A stretch of DNA of 64,000 nucleotides from Rhodoplanes serenus. Its GTDB lineage: Bacteria > Pseudomonadota > Alphaproteobacteria > Rhizobiales > Xanthobacteraceae. Shown piece after piece: positions 9,417 through 17,758 of the stretch. A program made the translations under genes and the position numbers. The notes beneath the pieces are model-generated. The model saw nothing but the letters and a program-made list of their open reading frames with translations. It was not told the DNA's origin and ran no database searches. The stretch spans positions 22,581-86,580 of the forward strand of contig CAMDDZ010000012.1 in the NCBI GenBank assembly GCA_945893145.1, read 5' to 3'. Numbering within the stretch: the first letter of the stretch is position 1; each line of letters starts with the position of its first letter.

Positions 9417-10208
9417 CTACGCGACGGCCTCTTGCGGCACGCAGATGCCACGCTCGCCGCTGGCTCTGATGAAATCGGTGACCGCCCGCACCAGCGGCTC
9501 CTGGCCGTGCTCGGCGCACACGCTGTCGAGGCGTATGCGCAGCGTGTCTGTGCCGGCGAACAGGCCGCGGTAGGCGGCCCGCAAGACATGGATCCTCGCA
9601 TTATCGATGCCGCGGCGTTTAAGGCCGACGATGTTGAGCCCCTTCAGCCGCGCTCGGTTGCCGATCGCCATTCCGAACGGAATGATGTCGTTTTCCACGC
9701 CCGTCTGGGCGCCGATAAAAGCGGATTCGCCGATGCGCACGAATTGATGCACGGCGCAGTTTCCCGAAATGATGACAAGGTCTCCAATAAGGCAATGGCC
9801 GGCCAGACCTGAATTGTTGACCATCACGACGTTGCGTCCGATCTTGCAATCGTGCCCAACGTGCACGCCCATCATGAAGTAGCAGTCTTTCCCGATCTCA
9901 GTGACCTTGTCGCCCTTGTCCGACCCGGCATTGATCGTCACGTATTCCCGGATGACGCATCCCGCGCCGACCGTGAGCCTGCCCGGGCCGCCTTGATATC
10001 CCGCGATTTGCCCGGCCTGCCCGATCGAGGCGAACGGAAAAATCTCGGTGCGCTCGCCGATCTCGGTCTGCCCCTTGATGATGACGTTCTCATGCAGACG
10101 GACGCCGTCGGCGAGGACGACGTCAGGCCCCACGACACAAAACGCACCAATCGTCACATCGGCGCAGACGCGGCCCTCGACCTGGGCGGTGGCATGGATC
10201 TTGGCCAC
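9417..10208 (-). CDS. lpxA: Acyl-ACP--UDP-N-acetylglucosamine O-acyltransferase (LpxA)
   Basis: 263 residues with GTG start, preceded by AGAGGTG. It has a left-handed beta-helix hexapeptide-repeat pattern through residues ~1-190 and an alpha-helical tail (GLKRRGIDNARIHVLRAAYRGLF), as in LpxA. GVHVGHDCKIG holds the catalytic His equivalent to His125 of E. coli, and NNSGLAGHC follows as expected. It performs the first acylation step of lipid A synthesis in the cytosol. Normally lpxA sits with lpxD-fabZ-lpxI/lpxB; here it is alone beside molybdenum genes, so it may be a second, specialised copy. A sequence comparison with the main copy would be needed to say. Confidence 0.88.
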   Translation of the reverse strand: MAKIHATAQVEGRVCADVTIGAFCVVGPDVVLADGVRLHENVIIKGQTEIGERTEIFPFASIGQAGQIAGYQGGPGRLTVGAGCVIREYVTINAGSDKGDKVTEIGKDCYFMMGVHVGHDCKIGRNVVMVNNSGLAGHCLIGDLVIISGNCAVHQFVRIGESAFIGAQTGVENDIIPFGMAIGNRARLKGLNIVGLKRRGIDNARIHVLRAAYRGLFAGTDTLRIRLDSVCAEHGQEPLVRAVTDFIRASGERGICVPQEAVA

Positions 10209-10436
10209 GAAGCACCTCTCGTACTGGGTTCATTTGCTCGAATTGCGCGCGCATCGTCGTGATCCACCCCGCGCCTATTTGGGAGCGGAGGGGCCAGTGG
10301 GCGCGTAAGGAATCCTGCGTGTGGTGCAGCGATCAGACCGCGTCAAATTCTGCGTTCGCGGTCCCTACGGAGTCTGTGCAATTTTGCTCACATTTACCCA
10401 ATTCGCGCCCGCAACAGCGCAGTGATGTGCATCACC

Positions 10437-11126
10437 CTAGGCCAACCCGAACTCCTTGAAGCGCGCCTGCGAAGCAGGCGACGCCAGGAAATCGAGGAAC
10501 GCGCGCGCCGGTGCGGCCGCCGCATCCTTCGGGATCGCGCCCGCGTAGCCATTCACGTATTCGATCTCCTTCGGGAACGTGCCGACCACGCGCGTTCCAG
10601 GCACCGCGATGAACTCGCTGGTGAAGGTGATGCCGATTTCGGCCTCGCCGCGCACCAGCGCGAGCGCGCATTCGCGGCCCGTCTTGGACAGCTTGAGCTT
10701 CGGGGCGACTTCGTCGTAGAGGCCCATGCGCTTGAGCAGGTCAGCGAGATAGATGCCGGACGAGCCGCCGTGCGCCGGATCGTTGGCGGCAATCGAGACG
10801 GCGAATTTCAGCATGCGCTTAAAGCCATCGACCGTCGCGATGTTCGGCATCAGCATGCCGTCGCGCACCGCAACCCCGCAGGAGGCGCGGCCCAGGTCGG
10901 TGCGGCTGCCGGCGGCCAAGCGGCCGTCTTTCTCCAGCGCCTCGATGACGGGAAATGACAGGATGATCACGTCGGTCGGCTCGCCGGCGATAAAGCGATC
11001 CCGCAACGCGCCGACCGTGTTGAAGGCAAGCTCGACCTCGTGCCCGGAGGCCTGGCTGAACTCCGGGGCCAGCACCGTCACCGGCCCCTCCACGGCGCCC
11101 GCACTCATCACTCTGATCTTTGCCAT
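10437..11126 (-). CDS. ModA-like substrate-binding protein lacking a signal peptide
   Basis: 229 residues. SAGAVEGPVTVLAPEFSQ and the later AHGGSSGIYLADLL, GEAEIGITFTSE and FLDFLASPASQARF belong to the molybdate-binding (SBP_bac_11) class of type 2 binding proteins. The start MAKIRVMSAG is already the first beta strand, so no export signal exists; the protein should stay in the cytosol. It is the last gene of a minus-strand block with a FecBCD-like importer and shares direction and short spacing (21 bp) with it. It may buffer or sense oxyanion inside the cell, which is inference. The missing signal is not due to a wrong start: no upstream in-frame hydrophobic stretch is present. Confidence 0.8.
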   Translation of the reverse strand: MAKIRVMSAGAVEGPVTVLAPEFSQASGHEVELAFNTVGALRDRFIAGEPTDVIILSFPVIEALEKDGRLAAGSRTDLGRASCGVAVRDGMLMPNIATVDGFKRMLKFAVSIAANDPAHGGSSGIYLADLLKRMGLYDEVAPKLKLSKTGRECALALVRGEAEIGITFTSEFIAVPGTRVVGTFPKEIEYVNGYAGAIPKDAAAAPARAFLDFLASPASQARFKEFGLA

Positions 11127-11147
11127 GCTGTGTGTTGTGCCCTCATT

Positions 11148-11915
11148 TCATCCCGGCAGGAAGGCAATTTTGCCGGCCGCCTGATCGGTGATGGTTTCAA
11201 CCGGAGCGCCATAGAGCGCCTCGAGCTGCGGCCGGTTCAACACACTGCCGATCGCGCCCTCGGCGACGCGGCCGCCATCGCGCAGCAGAAAGGCGCGGTC
11301 GGCGGCGCGCATGGCGTGGTTCGGATCGTGTGTGGTGAACAGCACGCCGTGGCCCGCGCCCGCCAGGGCGCGAATTTCGCGCATCACCTTGCCTTGGTTG
11401 CCGAAGTCGAGGCTCGCGGTCGGCTCATCGAGCACGATGAACTGCGGCTCTTGCGCCAGCGCACGCGCCAGCAGCGCAAGCTGCCGCTCGCCGCCAGAGA
11501 TTTCCGTGTAAGGCCGCTCGCTCAGGTGCCCGATACCGAAACGTTCCAGGACGCGCACCGCGATCGCGCGGTCGGCGGCGGTCGGGCGGCTGAACAGGCT
11601 GCCGTGCGCGGTGCGGCCCATCAGCACTACGGTCTCGACAGTGAACGCAAACGTCGCGGAATGCGACTGCGGCACATAGGCCACGAGCCGTGCACGCTCG
11701 CGGTCGGCATAGCGGCCGAGCGGCTTACCATCGAGCCGCACCTCGCCGGATTTCGGCGCCAGCAGCCCGAGCAGCGTCTTGAGCAGCGTGGTCTTGCCGC
11801 CGCCGTTGGGCCCGAGCAACGCCAGCACCTCGCCGGTCGCGAGCGCAACATCGAGATCACGGCCGACCACGCGGTCGCTGTAACCGATGGTGAGGTTTTG
11901 GCCTTCGAGGATCAT
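11148..11915 (-). CDS. ABC transporter ATP-binding protein, FecE/BtuD/MolC type
   Basis: 255 residues. Walker A GPNGGGKTTLLKTL (residues ~34-47), Q-loop VPQSHS, signature ISGGERQLALLARAL and Walker B FIVLDEPTASLD are all intact, with H-loop TTHDPNHA. The DEPTASLDFGNQ and VLMGRTAH segments are typical of the FecE/BtuD class that energises type II importers. It overlaps the FecCD permease by 4 bp. Given ModE-like, TupABC and ModA-like neighbours, the complex may import molybdate or tungstate, as the FecBCD-type MolABC of Haemophilus does, instead of ferric siderophore. That substrate is inferred from context. Confidence 0.9.
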   Translation of the reverse strand: MILEGQNLTIGYSDRVVGRDLDVALATGEVLALLGPNGGGKTTLLKTLLGLLAPKSGEVRLDGKPLGRYADRERARLVAYVPQSHSATFAFTVETVVLMGRTAHGSLFSRPTAADRAIAVRVLERFGIGHLSERPYTEISGGERQLALLARALAQEPQFIVLDEPTASLDFGNQGKVMREIRALAGAGHGVLFTTHDPNHAMRAADRAFLLRDGGRVAEGAIGSVLNRPQLEALYGAPVETITDQAAGKIAFLPG

Positions 11916-12925
11916 GACCAGGTTTTTGATACAGAGGCAAGCAGCCAGATGAAGAACGGCGTGCCAACCACGGCGGTGAGAATGCCGAGCGGTATTTCGA
12001 TCGGGGCGATCGTGCGCGCCAGCGTGTCAATTACGAGCAGAAAGCCGCCACCGAGCAACGCCGCGGCGGGAATGAGCCGGGCGAAGTCCGGCCCGACCAG
12101 CGTGCGTGCAATGTGCGGCACCACGAGACCAACCCAGCCGATGATGCCCGCGGTCGCGACGCTGGCCGAGGTGACCAACGTGGCCGCGGCGACAATGGCG
12201 ATGCGCAGCGGCCCGGTCGGCACCCCGAGCGCGCGCGCCTCTTCCTCCGGCAGCGACATCACGTTCATGCGCCAGCGCAGCGCCAGCAGCACCAGCGTGC
12301 CAAGCGCGACCGGGCCGAACAGCGGCACCAGATCGGGAACACCGGTCGCGGCCAGGCTGCCGAGCAGCCAGAACGTCATGGCGGGGAGCTGGTTGTAGGG
12401 ATCGGCGAGGTATTTCACGAGACCGACGCCGGCGCCGAGCAGCGAGCCGATCACGACGCCGGTGAGCACCAGCACCAGGATCGGATCGCGCGAGCGCACC
12501 GCCGAGCCAATCAGGTAGACGGCGGCGACCGCCGCGAGCCCGCCCGCAAAGGCGAGCGCCTGGATCGCGAACACGCCGAGCGAAAAGAAAATGCCGAGCA
12601 CAGCGCCCAGCGCCGCACCGGACGACGCACCCAGGATGTCGGGCGACACCAGCGGATTGCGAAATAAACCCTGGAACGCGGTGCCGGCCACCGCAAGCGC
12701 AGCGCCGACCAGCGCTGCGGCAATGACGCGCGGTCCGCGCACCTGAAGGATGACGTTCTCGACCGCCGTTGGCACTTCGGACACGTGGCCCGTGAGCTTG
12801 CCGGCAAGGACGCTAAACAGATCGCCGATGCCAATGGGGTAACGCCCCACCATGAACGCCAGCAGCAGACCGGCGATCAGCACGGCCAATGCGATCAGCA
12901 GGCCCGGGGCAGCGGAACGAGTCAT
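11912..12925 (-). CDS. FecCD-family ABC transporter permease
   Basis: 337 residues and about nine to ten membrane helices. The family landmarks are present: ILQVRGPRVIAAALVGAALAVAG near the N terminus, FRNPLVSPDILGASSGA, and the coupling helix region EEEARALGVP followed by ATAGIIGWVGLVVPHIAR. It forms the membrane channel of a type II importer in the inner membrane, probably as a homodimer. It is 12 bp from the upstream binding-protein gene and overlaps the ATPase gene by 4 bp, so the three are co-translated. Substrate is discussed at the ATPase. Confidence 0.9.
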   Translation of the reverse strand: MTRSAAPGLLIALAVLIAGLLLAFMVGRYPIGIGDLFSVLAGKLTGHVSEVPTAVENVILQVRGPRVIAAALVGAALAVAGTAFQGLFRNPLVSPDILGASSGAALGAVLGIFFSLGVFAIQALAFAGGLAAVAAVYLIGSAVRSRDPILVLVLTGVVIGSLLGAGVGLVKYLADPYNQLPAMTFWLLGSLAATGVPDLVPLFGPVALGTLVLLALRWRMNVMSLPEEEARALGVPTGPLRIAIVAAATLVTSASVATAGIIGWVGLVVPHIARTLVGPDFARLIPAAALLGGGFLLVIDTLARTIAPIEIPLGILTAVVGTPFFIWLLASVSKTWS

Positions 12926-12937
12926 GCCGCCAAAGTA

Positions 12938-13966
12938 TCAATCCCGCCCGGCCAGCACACGCTCGATCTGCGCGTCGCTTGGCGTGACATGATAAAATTG
13001 CCGGTAGAACTCGCGGGTCAGCGGCCGCAAATCCTCCGGGAATTGCTCCGGATAGAGAATCTTCGCGAGCCACCACAATCCGGCCAGGCGATTGACGGAC
13101 GGCGGGAAATCCACCCAACCGAACGGCAGCTTGGGCGACAAATGCACTCGGCCGCCCTTCACCGCCGCGACGGACGCCCACACTGAATCGCTGCGCACGG
13201 CGGCAGCGAAATCACGGTCGATGGTGATGATGACGTCTGGATTCCAAAGCAGCACCTGCTCGACCGACACCACCGCGAGACCGCCCTTGCGTTCGGCCGC
13301 GACGTTCCGGGCGCCGAGAAACTCGATGGTTTCGACATTGATCGAGCCGCCAAGCCCGGTCTCCAGCCCACGCGGACCACGCGCGTAATAAACACGCGGG
13401 CGGCGGCCTTCCGGAATGGCGTCGATCCGCTTGCGGATCGTCGTCATCGTTTGCTCGGCGTAACGGATCAGCGCCGCAGCCTCGGTGCTCCGATGGGTCA
13501 ATTCGCCGAGGACCCGATAGGTCGGCACGATGGCGTCGAAACGGCCATCGAGCAGCGCGTAAGGAATGCCGGTTTGCTCCTGCACTCGAGTGGCAAGTGA
13601 GACGAAGGTCGGACTGGTCGATCCGACATCGAGGATAAGATCGGGCTTGAGCGCGAGCACGGATTCCAGATTGGCCGTGTTGCCGCGGCCCGTGATGCGC
13701 CCGACTTCCGGCTTGCTGCAGATATCCGGCAGCATGAATTCGCATTCCTCCGGCCGGTTGGCGCGCGGCCAGCCGAGCAGCAGATCGGGCGCGAGCGTGT
13801 AGAGCAGGATCGCGGCCGGCGGCCCGGCCGGGAACACGCGCGTCACCTTGTCTGGGATCGGGACCGCGCGGCCGGCTGCGTCGGTGACGGTGGCGGCGCT
13901 GGCAAACCGCGGCGCCGCCAAGGTGGCGGACAGCCCAGCCAGCAACGCCCGCCGATCGATCTTCAC
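12938..13966 (-). CDS. Periplasmic substrate-binding protein of FecB/TroA (MolA-like) type
   Basis: 342 residues. The N terminus has a twin Arg (DRRALLAGL) followed by a hydrophobic run ending FASAATV, an export signal that may be Sec or Tat. Domains characteristic of type III binding proteins follow: VTDAAGRAVPIPDKVTRV, the central helix with STEAAALIRYAEQTM, and VLLWNPDVIITID. It should deliver substrate to the FecCD permease encoded downstream. The usual family ligands are siderophores, cobalamin or haem, but MolA of Haemophilus shows that molybdate and tungstate are also bound by this fold. Location in a molybdenum block favours the latter, unproven. Confidence 0.87.
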   Translation of the reverse strand: MKIDRRALLAGLSATLAAPRFASAATVTDAAGRAVPIPDKVTRVFPAGPPAAILLYTLAPDLLLGWPRANRPEECEFMLPDICSKPEVGRITGRGNTANLESVLALKPDLILDVGSTSPTFVSLATRVQEQTGIPYALLDGRFDAIVPTYRVLGELTHRSTEAAALIRYAEQTMTTIRKRIDAIPEGRRPRVYYARGPRGLETGLGGSINVETIEFLGARNVAAERKGGLAVVSVEQVLLWNPDVIITIDRDFAAAVRSDSVWASVAAVKGGRVHLSPKLPFGWVDFPPSVNRLAGLWWLAKILYPEQFPEDLRPLTREFYRQFYHVTPSDAQIERVLAGRD

Positions 13967-14769
13967 CGGCGGTCTCCGTTCATTCGGGGCTTTCCGATCC
14001 GCTGCAGCTTGGCACCGACGAACGGGAAGAAACGATCAAACCGGCCGCACAGCGCCGGCGCCTCGGGAAAATGCGCGCGGTGCCAAGCGCATTGCACGCG
14101 CACGCCGGCCATGAACAGCAGGAAGGTCGCGAGCCAGAACAGCAATTCGGCCAATCCGAAACTCGAAAAGACCACATAGAAGATCGGGAAGAACAGTTGC
14201 ACGGTTTTCGAGATCGCGAGCTCCGGAATCGAACGGCCGTTGGCGATCTCATAGAGGCCGATCACCGACTGCATCACGGTCGCGGCGCCGGCTGCGGCAA
14301 AGAACACGATCGCCGAGAATTCAGGCTGCCGGCGCGCGAACAGCCAGCCGAGGAAGCCGCAGCCGACCCACAGCGCGATATGGATGACCCAATCCGACGA
14401 CACTGCAAATCCGACGAACGAGCCCGCGATCACGCCCACCAGCCCGCCGATCAACGCGCCGTAGACCTGGATGATGGTGCGCTCGGCGAGACCGGAGATC
14501 CGCCACGCCAGCCAGGTTGCGAGCAGCGCGAGCCCGCCGATCACCAGCTTGTCGTAGGTGCCGGCCATGAATTTGAAGATCAGCCAGCACAGCGGCAGCA
14601 CGATGATGTTGGTGAGCACGAACAGCGCGACGAAATAAACCGTGCGCTTCCAGCGCCGCGCCGCCCGGGCACCACGAAAGCATTGTGCCAGCCCGATGAT
14701 GAGCAACAGCACGTAGAGGCCGACGAACAGCCACTTCAATGCAGTCGAAGCAGCCAATGCGTCCGACAT
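13963..14769 (-). CDS. Unrecognised polytopic membrane protein in the Mo/W transport block
   Basis: 268 residues from ATG 14769; the longer frame to 15021 overlaps the ModE-like gene and is discarded. There are about seven hydrophobic segments, e.g. WLFVGLYVLLLIIGLA, FVALFVLTNIIVLPLCW, GLVGVIAGSFVGFAV and LFFPIFYVVFSSF, with a cytosolic-looking Arg/Lys-rich loop (RGARAARRWKR) after helix 1 and a basic C-terminal tail. I do not recognise the family. It overlaps the binding-protein gene by 4 bp and follows the ModE-like regulator, so it is almost surely co-expressed with the importer and may be an accessory component. Function is unknown. Confidence 0.7.
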   Translation of the reverse strand: MSDALAASTALKWLFVGLYVLLLIIGLAQCFRGARAARRWKRTVYFVALFVLTNIIVLPLCWLIFKFMAGTYDKLVIGGLALLATWLAWRISGLAERTIIQVYGALIGGLVGVIAGSFVGFAVSSDWVIHIALWVGCGFLGWLFARRQPEFSAIVFFAAAGAATVMQSVIGLYEIANGRSIPELAISKTVQLFFPIFYVVFSSFGLAELLFWLATFLLFMAGVRVQCAWHRAHFPEAPALCGRFDRFFPFVGAKLQRIGKPRMNGDRR

Positions 14770-14905
14770 CGGAAAAATCCCTGCGCGAAACTGGACGCGA
14801 CCGTGCACCCGCGGGGCGGCGACAGCCACGCGATCCCTGGATTGCCAGAATACGCCGCCGCTTGGCCGAAAGCACGAGCCACCGCTTCCATGACCGGCGC
14901 GACGC

Positions 14906-15319
14906 TCAGCGCTTGCGGCGGCGGATCGATGTTTTTTGCGTTTCGCCAGAATTCGCCCGCGGCTGGCGCAAGACGGCTTCCAGGCCGTGCAACCGCGATT
15001 TCGCAGCTGAAGCAGCGGCACGCTCGATGGCGCGGTAGTCCTTCACCAGCGCGCCGCCGAAATCGGTCAGCGCCGCCCCACCGCCTTGCGAGCCGCCCGG
15101 CCGGGCGCTGACGACAGCCCGGCGGAAGCAGCGGTTCATATCGTCGATCAGCAACCAGGCGCGCCGGTACGACATACCGAGCGCACGGCCGGCCTTCGAG
15201 ATCGATCCGGAATCGTCGATCGCCTCCAGCAGCCGGATCTTGCCCGGCCCAATGGAGCGGTTCGCTCCGAAATCGATCCGCAACGTTAGTCGTGTGGCGC
15301 CCATGATGTCCGGTCCCAA
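14906..15319 (-). CDS. ModE-type N-terminal HTH regulator without effector domain
   Basis: 137 residues (or 132 from ATG 15304). It has the LysR-like winged helix of ModE: GPGKIRLLEAIDDSGSIS, KAGRALGMSYRRAWLLID and RPGGSQGGGAALTDFG. ModE represses modABC when molybdate binds its C-terminal TOBE domains; here the TOBE part is absent and the tail is a basic stretch (RRRKR). Such short forms occur widely in proteobacteria. Without TOBE it must either respond through a partner or act constitutively. It lies between tupA and the FecBCD-like block, an obvious position for a local regulator of oxyanion import. Confidence 0.85.
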   Translation of the reverse strand: MGPDIMGATRLTLRIDFGANRSIGPGKIRLLEAIDDSGSISKAGRALGMSYRRAWLLIDDMNRCFRRAVVSARPGGSQGGGAALTDFGGALVKDYRAIERAAASAAKSRLHGLEAVLRQPRANSGETQKTSIRRRKR

Positions 15320-15382
15320 TAAGGGGCCGGAACGATACCTCCTCCGCGTTTTCTTCTAAAGCGCGCTGCCGCGTCCTTCGGA

Positions 15383-16228
15383 TCACGCGCCCGGCGCACT
15401 GGCGTTCGGGAAGAACAACTGCTGACCGCCGATCTTGTATTCAGCGATCGCCTTCTGGCCTTCCGGCGAAATCAGCCAATCGATGAAGGCCTGGCCATAC
15501 TCTTTCTTGACGTGCGGATGCTTCTCCGGGTTCACCAGCATGACGCCGTACTGATTGAACAGCCGGTTGTCGCCTTCGACCGAGATCACCAGATCGGCGC
15601 GATTCTTGAACGAAAGCCAGGTGCCGCGATCGGACAACACATAGGCATTGGATGCCGACGCGGTGTTCAGCGCCGCACCCATGCCCTGGCCGATTTCCTT
15701 GTACCAGGGGCCTTTGTCCTTCGCGATGTCGATGCCGGCGGCCTTCCAGAGATCGAGCTCGGCAACATGCGTGCCGGAGCGGTCGCCGCGCGAGATGAAT
15801 GGCGCGCCCTTGTCCTTGATGGCCTTCAGCGCCGCGACGATGTCTTTGGTGCCGCCGATGCCGGCCGGATCGCCCTTCGGCCCGATCAGCACGAAGTCGT
15901 TGTACATCACCGGATAGCGCTTCACACCGAAGCCTTCCGAGAGGAACTTCAACTCCGCCGATTTGGCATGCACGAACACCACGTCGGCGTCGCCACGCCG
16001 CCCGGTGTCGAGCGCCTGGCCGGTGCCTTGCGACACCACCTTCACGTCGATGCCGGTCTTGGCCTTGAACAGCGGCAGGATGTGACCGAACAGGCCGGAG
16101 TCCTGGGTCGACGTGGTCGAGCTGACCACGATCGACTTGTCCTGCGCGAATGCGGGCGCCGAGAGCGCAACGAGCGCGGCTCCGGCGAGTGCGATGAGAT
16201 GACGGCGGTTAGTCTCTCGCTTAATCAC
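15383..16228 (-). CDS. tupA: Tungstate/molybdate-binding protein TupA
   Basis: 281 residues. A signal peptide spans roughly residues 1-28 (HLIALAGAALVAL ... APAFAQD). Then comes SSTTSTQDSGLFGHILP, the TTS-type motif that binds the oxyanion in TupA, plus SRGDRSGTH and LSDRGTWLSF, all diagnostic for this family. TupA captures tungstate (and, less well, molybdate) in the periplasm and passes it to TupB. It is followed, in the transcriptional sense preceded, by tupC and tupB on the same strand. I assign tup rather than mod because of these motifs and the permease type. Confidence 0.92.
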   Translation of the reverse strand: MIKRETNRRHLIALAGAALVALSAPAFAQDKSIVVSSTTSTQDSGLFGHILPLFKAKTGIDVKVVSQGTGQALDTGRRGDADVVFVHAKSAELKFLSEGFGVKRYPVMYNDFVLIGPKGDPAGIGGTKDIVAALKAIKDKGAPFISRGDRSGTHVAELDLWKAAGIDIAKDKGPWYKEIGQGMGAALNTASASNAYVLSDRGTWLSFKNRADLVISVEGDNRLFNQYGVMLVNPEKHPHVKKEYGQAFIDWLISPEGQKAIAEYKIGGQQLFFPNASAPGA

Positions 16229-16263
16229 GGGGTTCTCCCTCTGTGTTGTGTTTCATCCACGCG

Positions 16264-16992
16264 TCACACCAGAAGCTCGCCGGCAACAAAACGGCGGGCG
16301 TCATCGGTTTTCGGATGGGCAAAGAATTCCGCGGCGGGCGCGCTTTCGATCACGCGGCCCCGATGTATGAACACGATGTCGCCGGCGAGCCGGCGCGCTT
16401 CGCCGAGATCGTGGGTGGACATCACGACCTTGATGCCGCGCGCCGAGACGGCCCGCACCACGTCCTCGATGGCCTTGGTGGCGGCGGGATCGAGGCTCGC
16501 GGTCGGTTCGTCGAGGAACAACACTTGCGGATCGCGGGCCAGCCCGCGTGCGAGCGCAAGGCGCTGCTGTTCGCCGCCGGAGAGCCGCCGCGCCGGCCGC
16601 TCCGCAAGTGCGGAAAGTCCGGCCTGCTCCAGCAGATCGCGGGCGCGTTCCGCATGCTGATGGCGGCCGATGCCCGCGGCCGCGAGCGCATAGTGAATGT
16701 TGGCGGCAACGCTGCGGCGGAGCATGACCGGACGCTGGAACACGATGGCGCGCCGCGCCGGCGGCACATGCGTACGGCCGCCCCAGGTGACGCGGCCCGA
16801 AGTCGGCTCGATCAGGCCCATCATCAGCCGCAGCAGCGTGGTCTTGCCCGAGCCGTTCGGTCCGATCAGCACGGTCGGCGCGCCGGGCGTCAGCATCAGC
16901 GACATGCCGTCGATGATGATCAGGTCCCGGACACCGTAGCGGACATCTTCGAGCACGATCGGCAGGTCGGAATCCGGCGCCCGCATGGTCAT
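16264..16992 (-). CDS. tupC: Tungstate/molybdate ABC transporter ATP-binding protein TupC
   Basis: 242 residues from ATG 16992, which overlaps the tupB stop as TGATG; a longer frame reaching 17850 merely runs through tupB in the wrong frame. Walker A IGPNGSGKTTLLRLM, signature LSGGEQQRLALARGLA, Walker B VLFLDEPTASLD and H-loop STHDLGEA are intact. There is no C-terminal TOBE domain, as expected for TupC and unlike ModC. It powers tungstate uptake with TupB in the inner membrane. Coupled translation with tupB and the tupA gene 35 bp downstream confirm the operon tupBCA. Confidence 0.92.
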   Translation of the reverse strand: MTMRAPDSDLPIVLEDVRYGVRDLIIIDGMSLMLTPGAPTVLIGPNGSGKTTLLRLMMGLIEPTSGRVTWGGRTHVPPARRAIVFQRPVMLRRSVAANIHYALAAAGIGRHQHAERARDLLEQAGLSALAERPARRLSGGEQQRLALARGLARDPQVLFLDEPTASLDPAATKAIEDVVRAVSARGIKVVMSTHDLGEARRLAGDIVFIHRGRVIESAPAAEFFAHPKTDDARRFVAGELLV

Positions 16993-17699
16993 CACCCGGC
17001 GAGCCGTTCGCCGGCGCGCCGCACACCCCAGGCCAGCGCGTTGACGATGATGACAATGGCGATCAGCACCATGCCGAGCCCGATCGCCAGCGGCAGGTCG
17101 CCCTTCGAGGTCTCGAGAGCAATCGCTGTCGTCATGGTGCGGGTGAAGCCGTCGATGTTGCCGCCGACGATGATCACGGCGCCGACCTCGGCCGCGGCGC
17201 GGCCGAAGCCCGCCAGCAGCGCGGTCAGCAGACTGAAGCGCGCATCCCACAGCAGTGTTGCGACGCGGCCAATCGGGCCGACGTTCATGGCGGCAAGCTC
17301 TTCGCGATATTCGGTCCAGAGATCTTCGATGGTCTGCCGGGCGAGCGCCGCGATGATCGGAGTCACCAGGATGGTCTGTGCGATCACCATGGCGGCCGGC
17401 GTGAACAGGAGGCCCCACGTGCCGAGCGGACCGGAGCGCGACAGCAGCAGATAGACCGCGAGCCCGACCACCACCGGCGGCAGGCCCATCAGCGCGTTGA
17501 GCACCACGATGGAGGCCTCGCGGCCGGGATAGCGCGTCAGCGCGATGACGGCGCCGAGCGGAAAGCCGATCACGGCGGCGGCTACGACCGCGCCCAGGCT
17601 GACCAACAGGGAGAGCCGGACGATTTCCATCAAGGCTGGATCGGCGCTGAGCACCAGGTCCAGAGCGGAGGTATCGGCATGCATGAGTTTTTCTTGCAT
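16992..17699 (-). CDS. tupB: Tungstate/molybdate ABC transporter permease TupB
   Basis: 235 residues. The BPD_transp_1 fold has about five membrane helices (e.g. RLSLLVSLGAVVAAAVIG, VVVGLAVYLLLS, AMVIAQTILVTPIIAALA), and the EAA loop region is ...GRVATLLWDARFSLLTALLAGFGRAAAEVGAV. This GFGRAxxEVGA form is typical of TupB/WtpB. The start is ATG 17699; an internal ATG at 17681 (MHADTS) is also possible since neither has a strong ribosome site. It is the first gene of the tup operon and is divergent from the HTH-PBP regulator across 57 bp that contain three GCATAT repeats. Confidence 0.9.
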   Translation of the reverse strand: MQEKLMHADTSALDLVLSADPALMEIVRLSLLVSLGAVVAAAVIGFPLGAVIALTRYPGREASIVVLNALMGLPPVVVGLAVYLLLSRSGPLGTWGLLFTPAAMVIAQTILVTPIIAALARQTIEDLWTEYREELAAMNVGPIGRVATLLWDARFSLLTALLAGFGRAAAEVGAVIIVGGNIDGFTRTMTTAIALETSKGDLPLAIGLGMVLIAIVIIVNALAWGVRRAGERLAG

Positions 17700-17732
17700 T
17701 CAGGGCCGATATGGTCAATTTTTGTACTATGA

Positions 17733-17758
17733 GCATATTTCTGCATATTGGTGCATAT
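17733..17758. promoter_or_regulatory. Three GCATAT direct repeats at 10 bp period between tupB and the HTH-PBP gene
   Basis: GCATAT occurs at 17733-17738, 17743-17748 and 17753-17758, each start exactly 10 bp after the last, so all three sit on one face of the helix. The third overlaps the ATG of the regulator. Excisionase-type winged helices (as in Xis) are known to bind tandem direct repeats cooperatively, so this is a plausible operator for the neighbouring HTH protein. Binding would block its own start and could affect tupB. Operator function is inference. Confidence 0.6.

Noticed and set aside
11040..12398. Long plus-strand frame (452 codons)
   Set aside because: It is antisense to the ABC genes and is rich in Arg, Gln and His as expected for the reverse frame of GC-rich genes.
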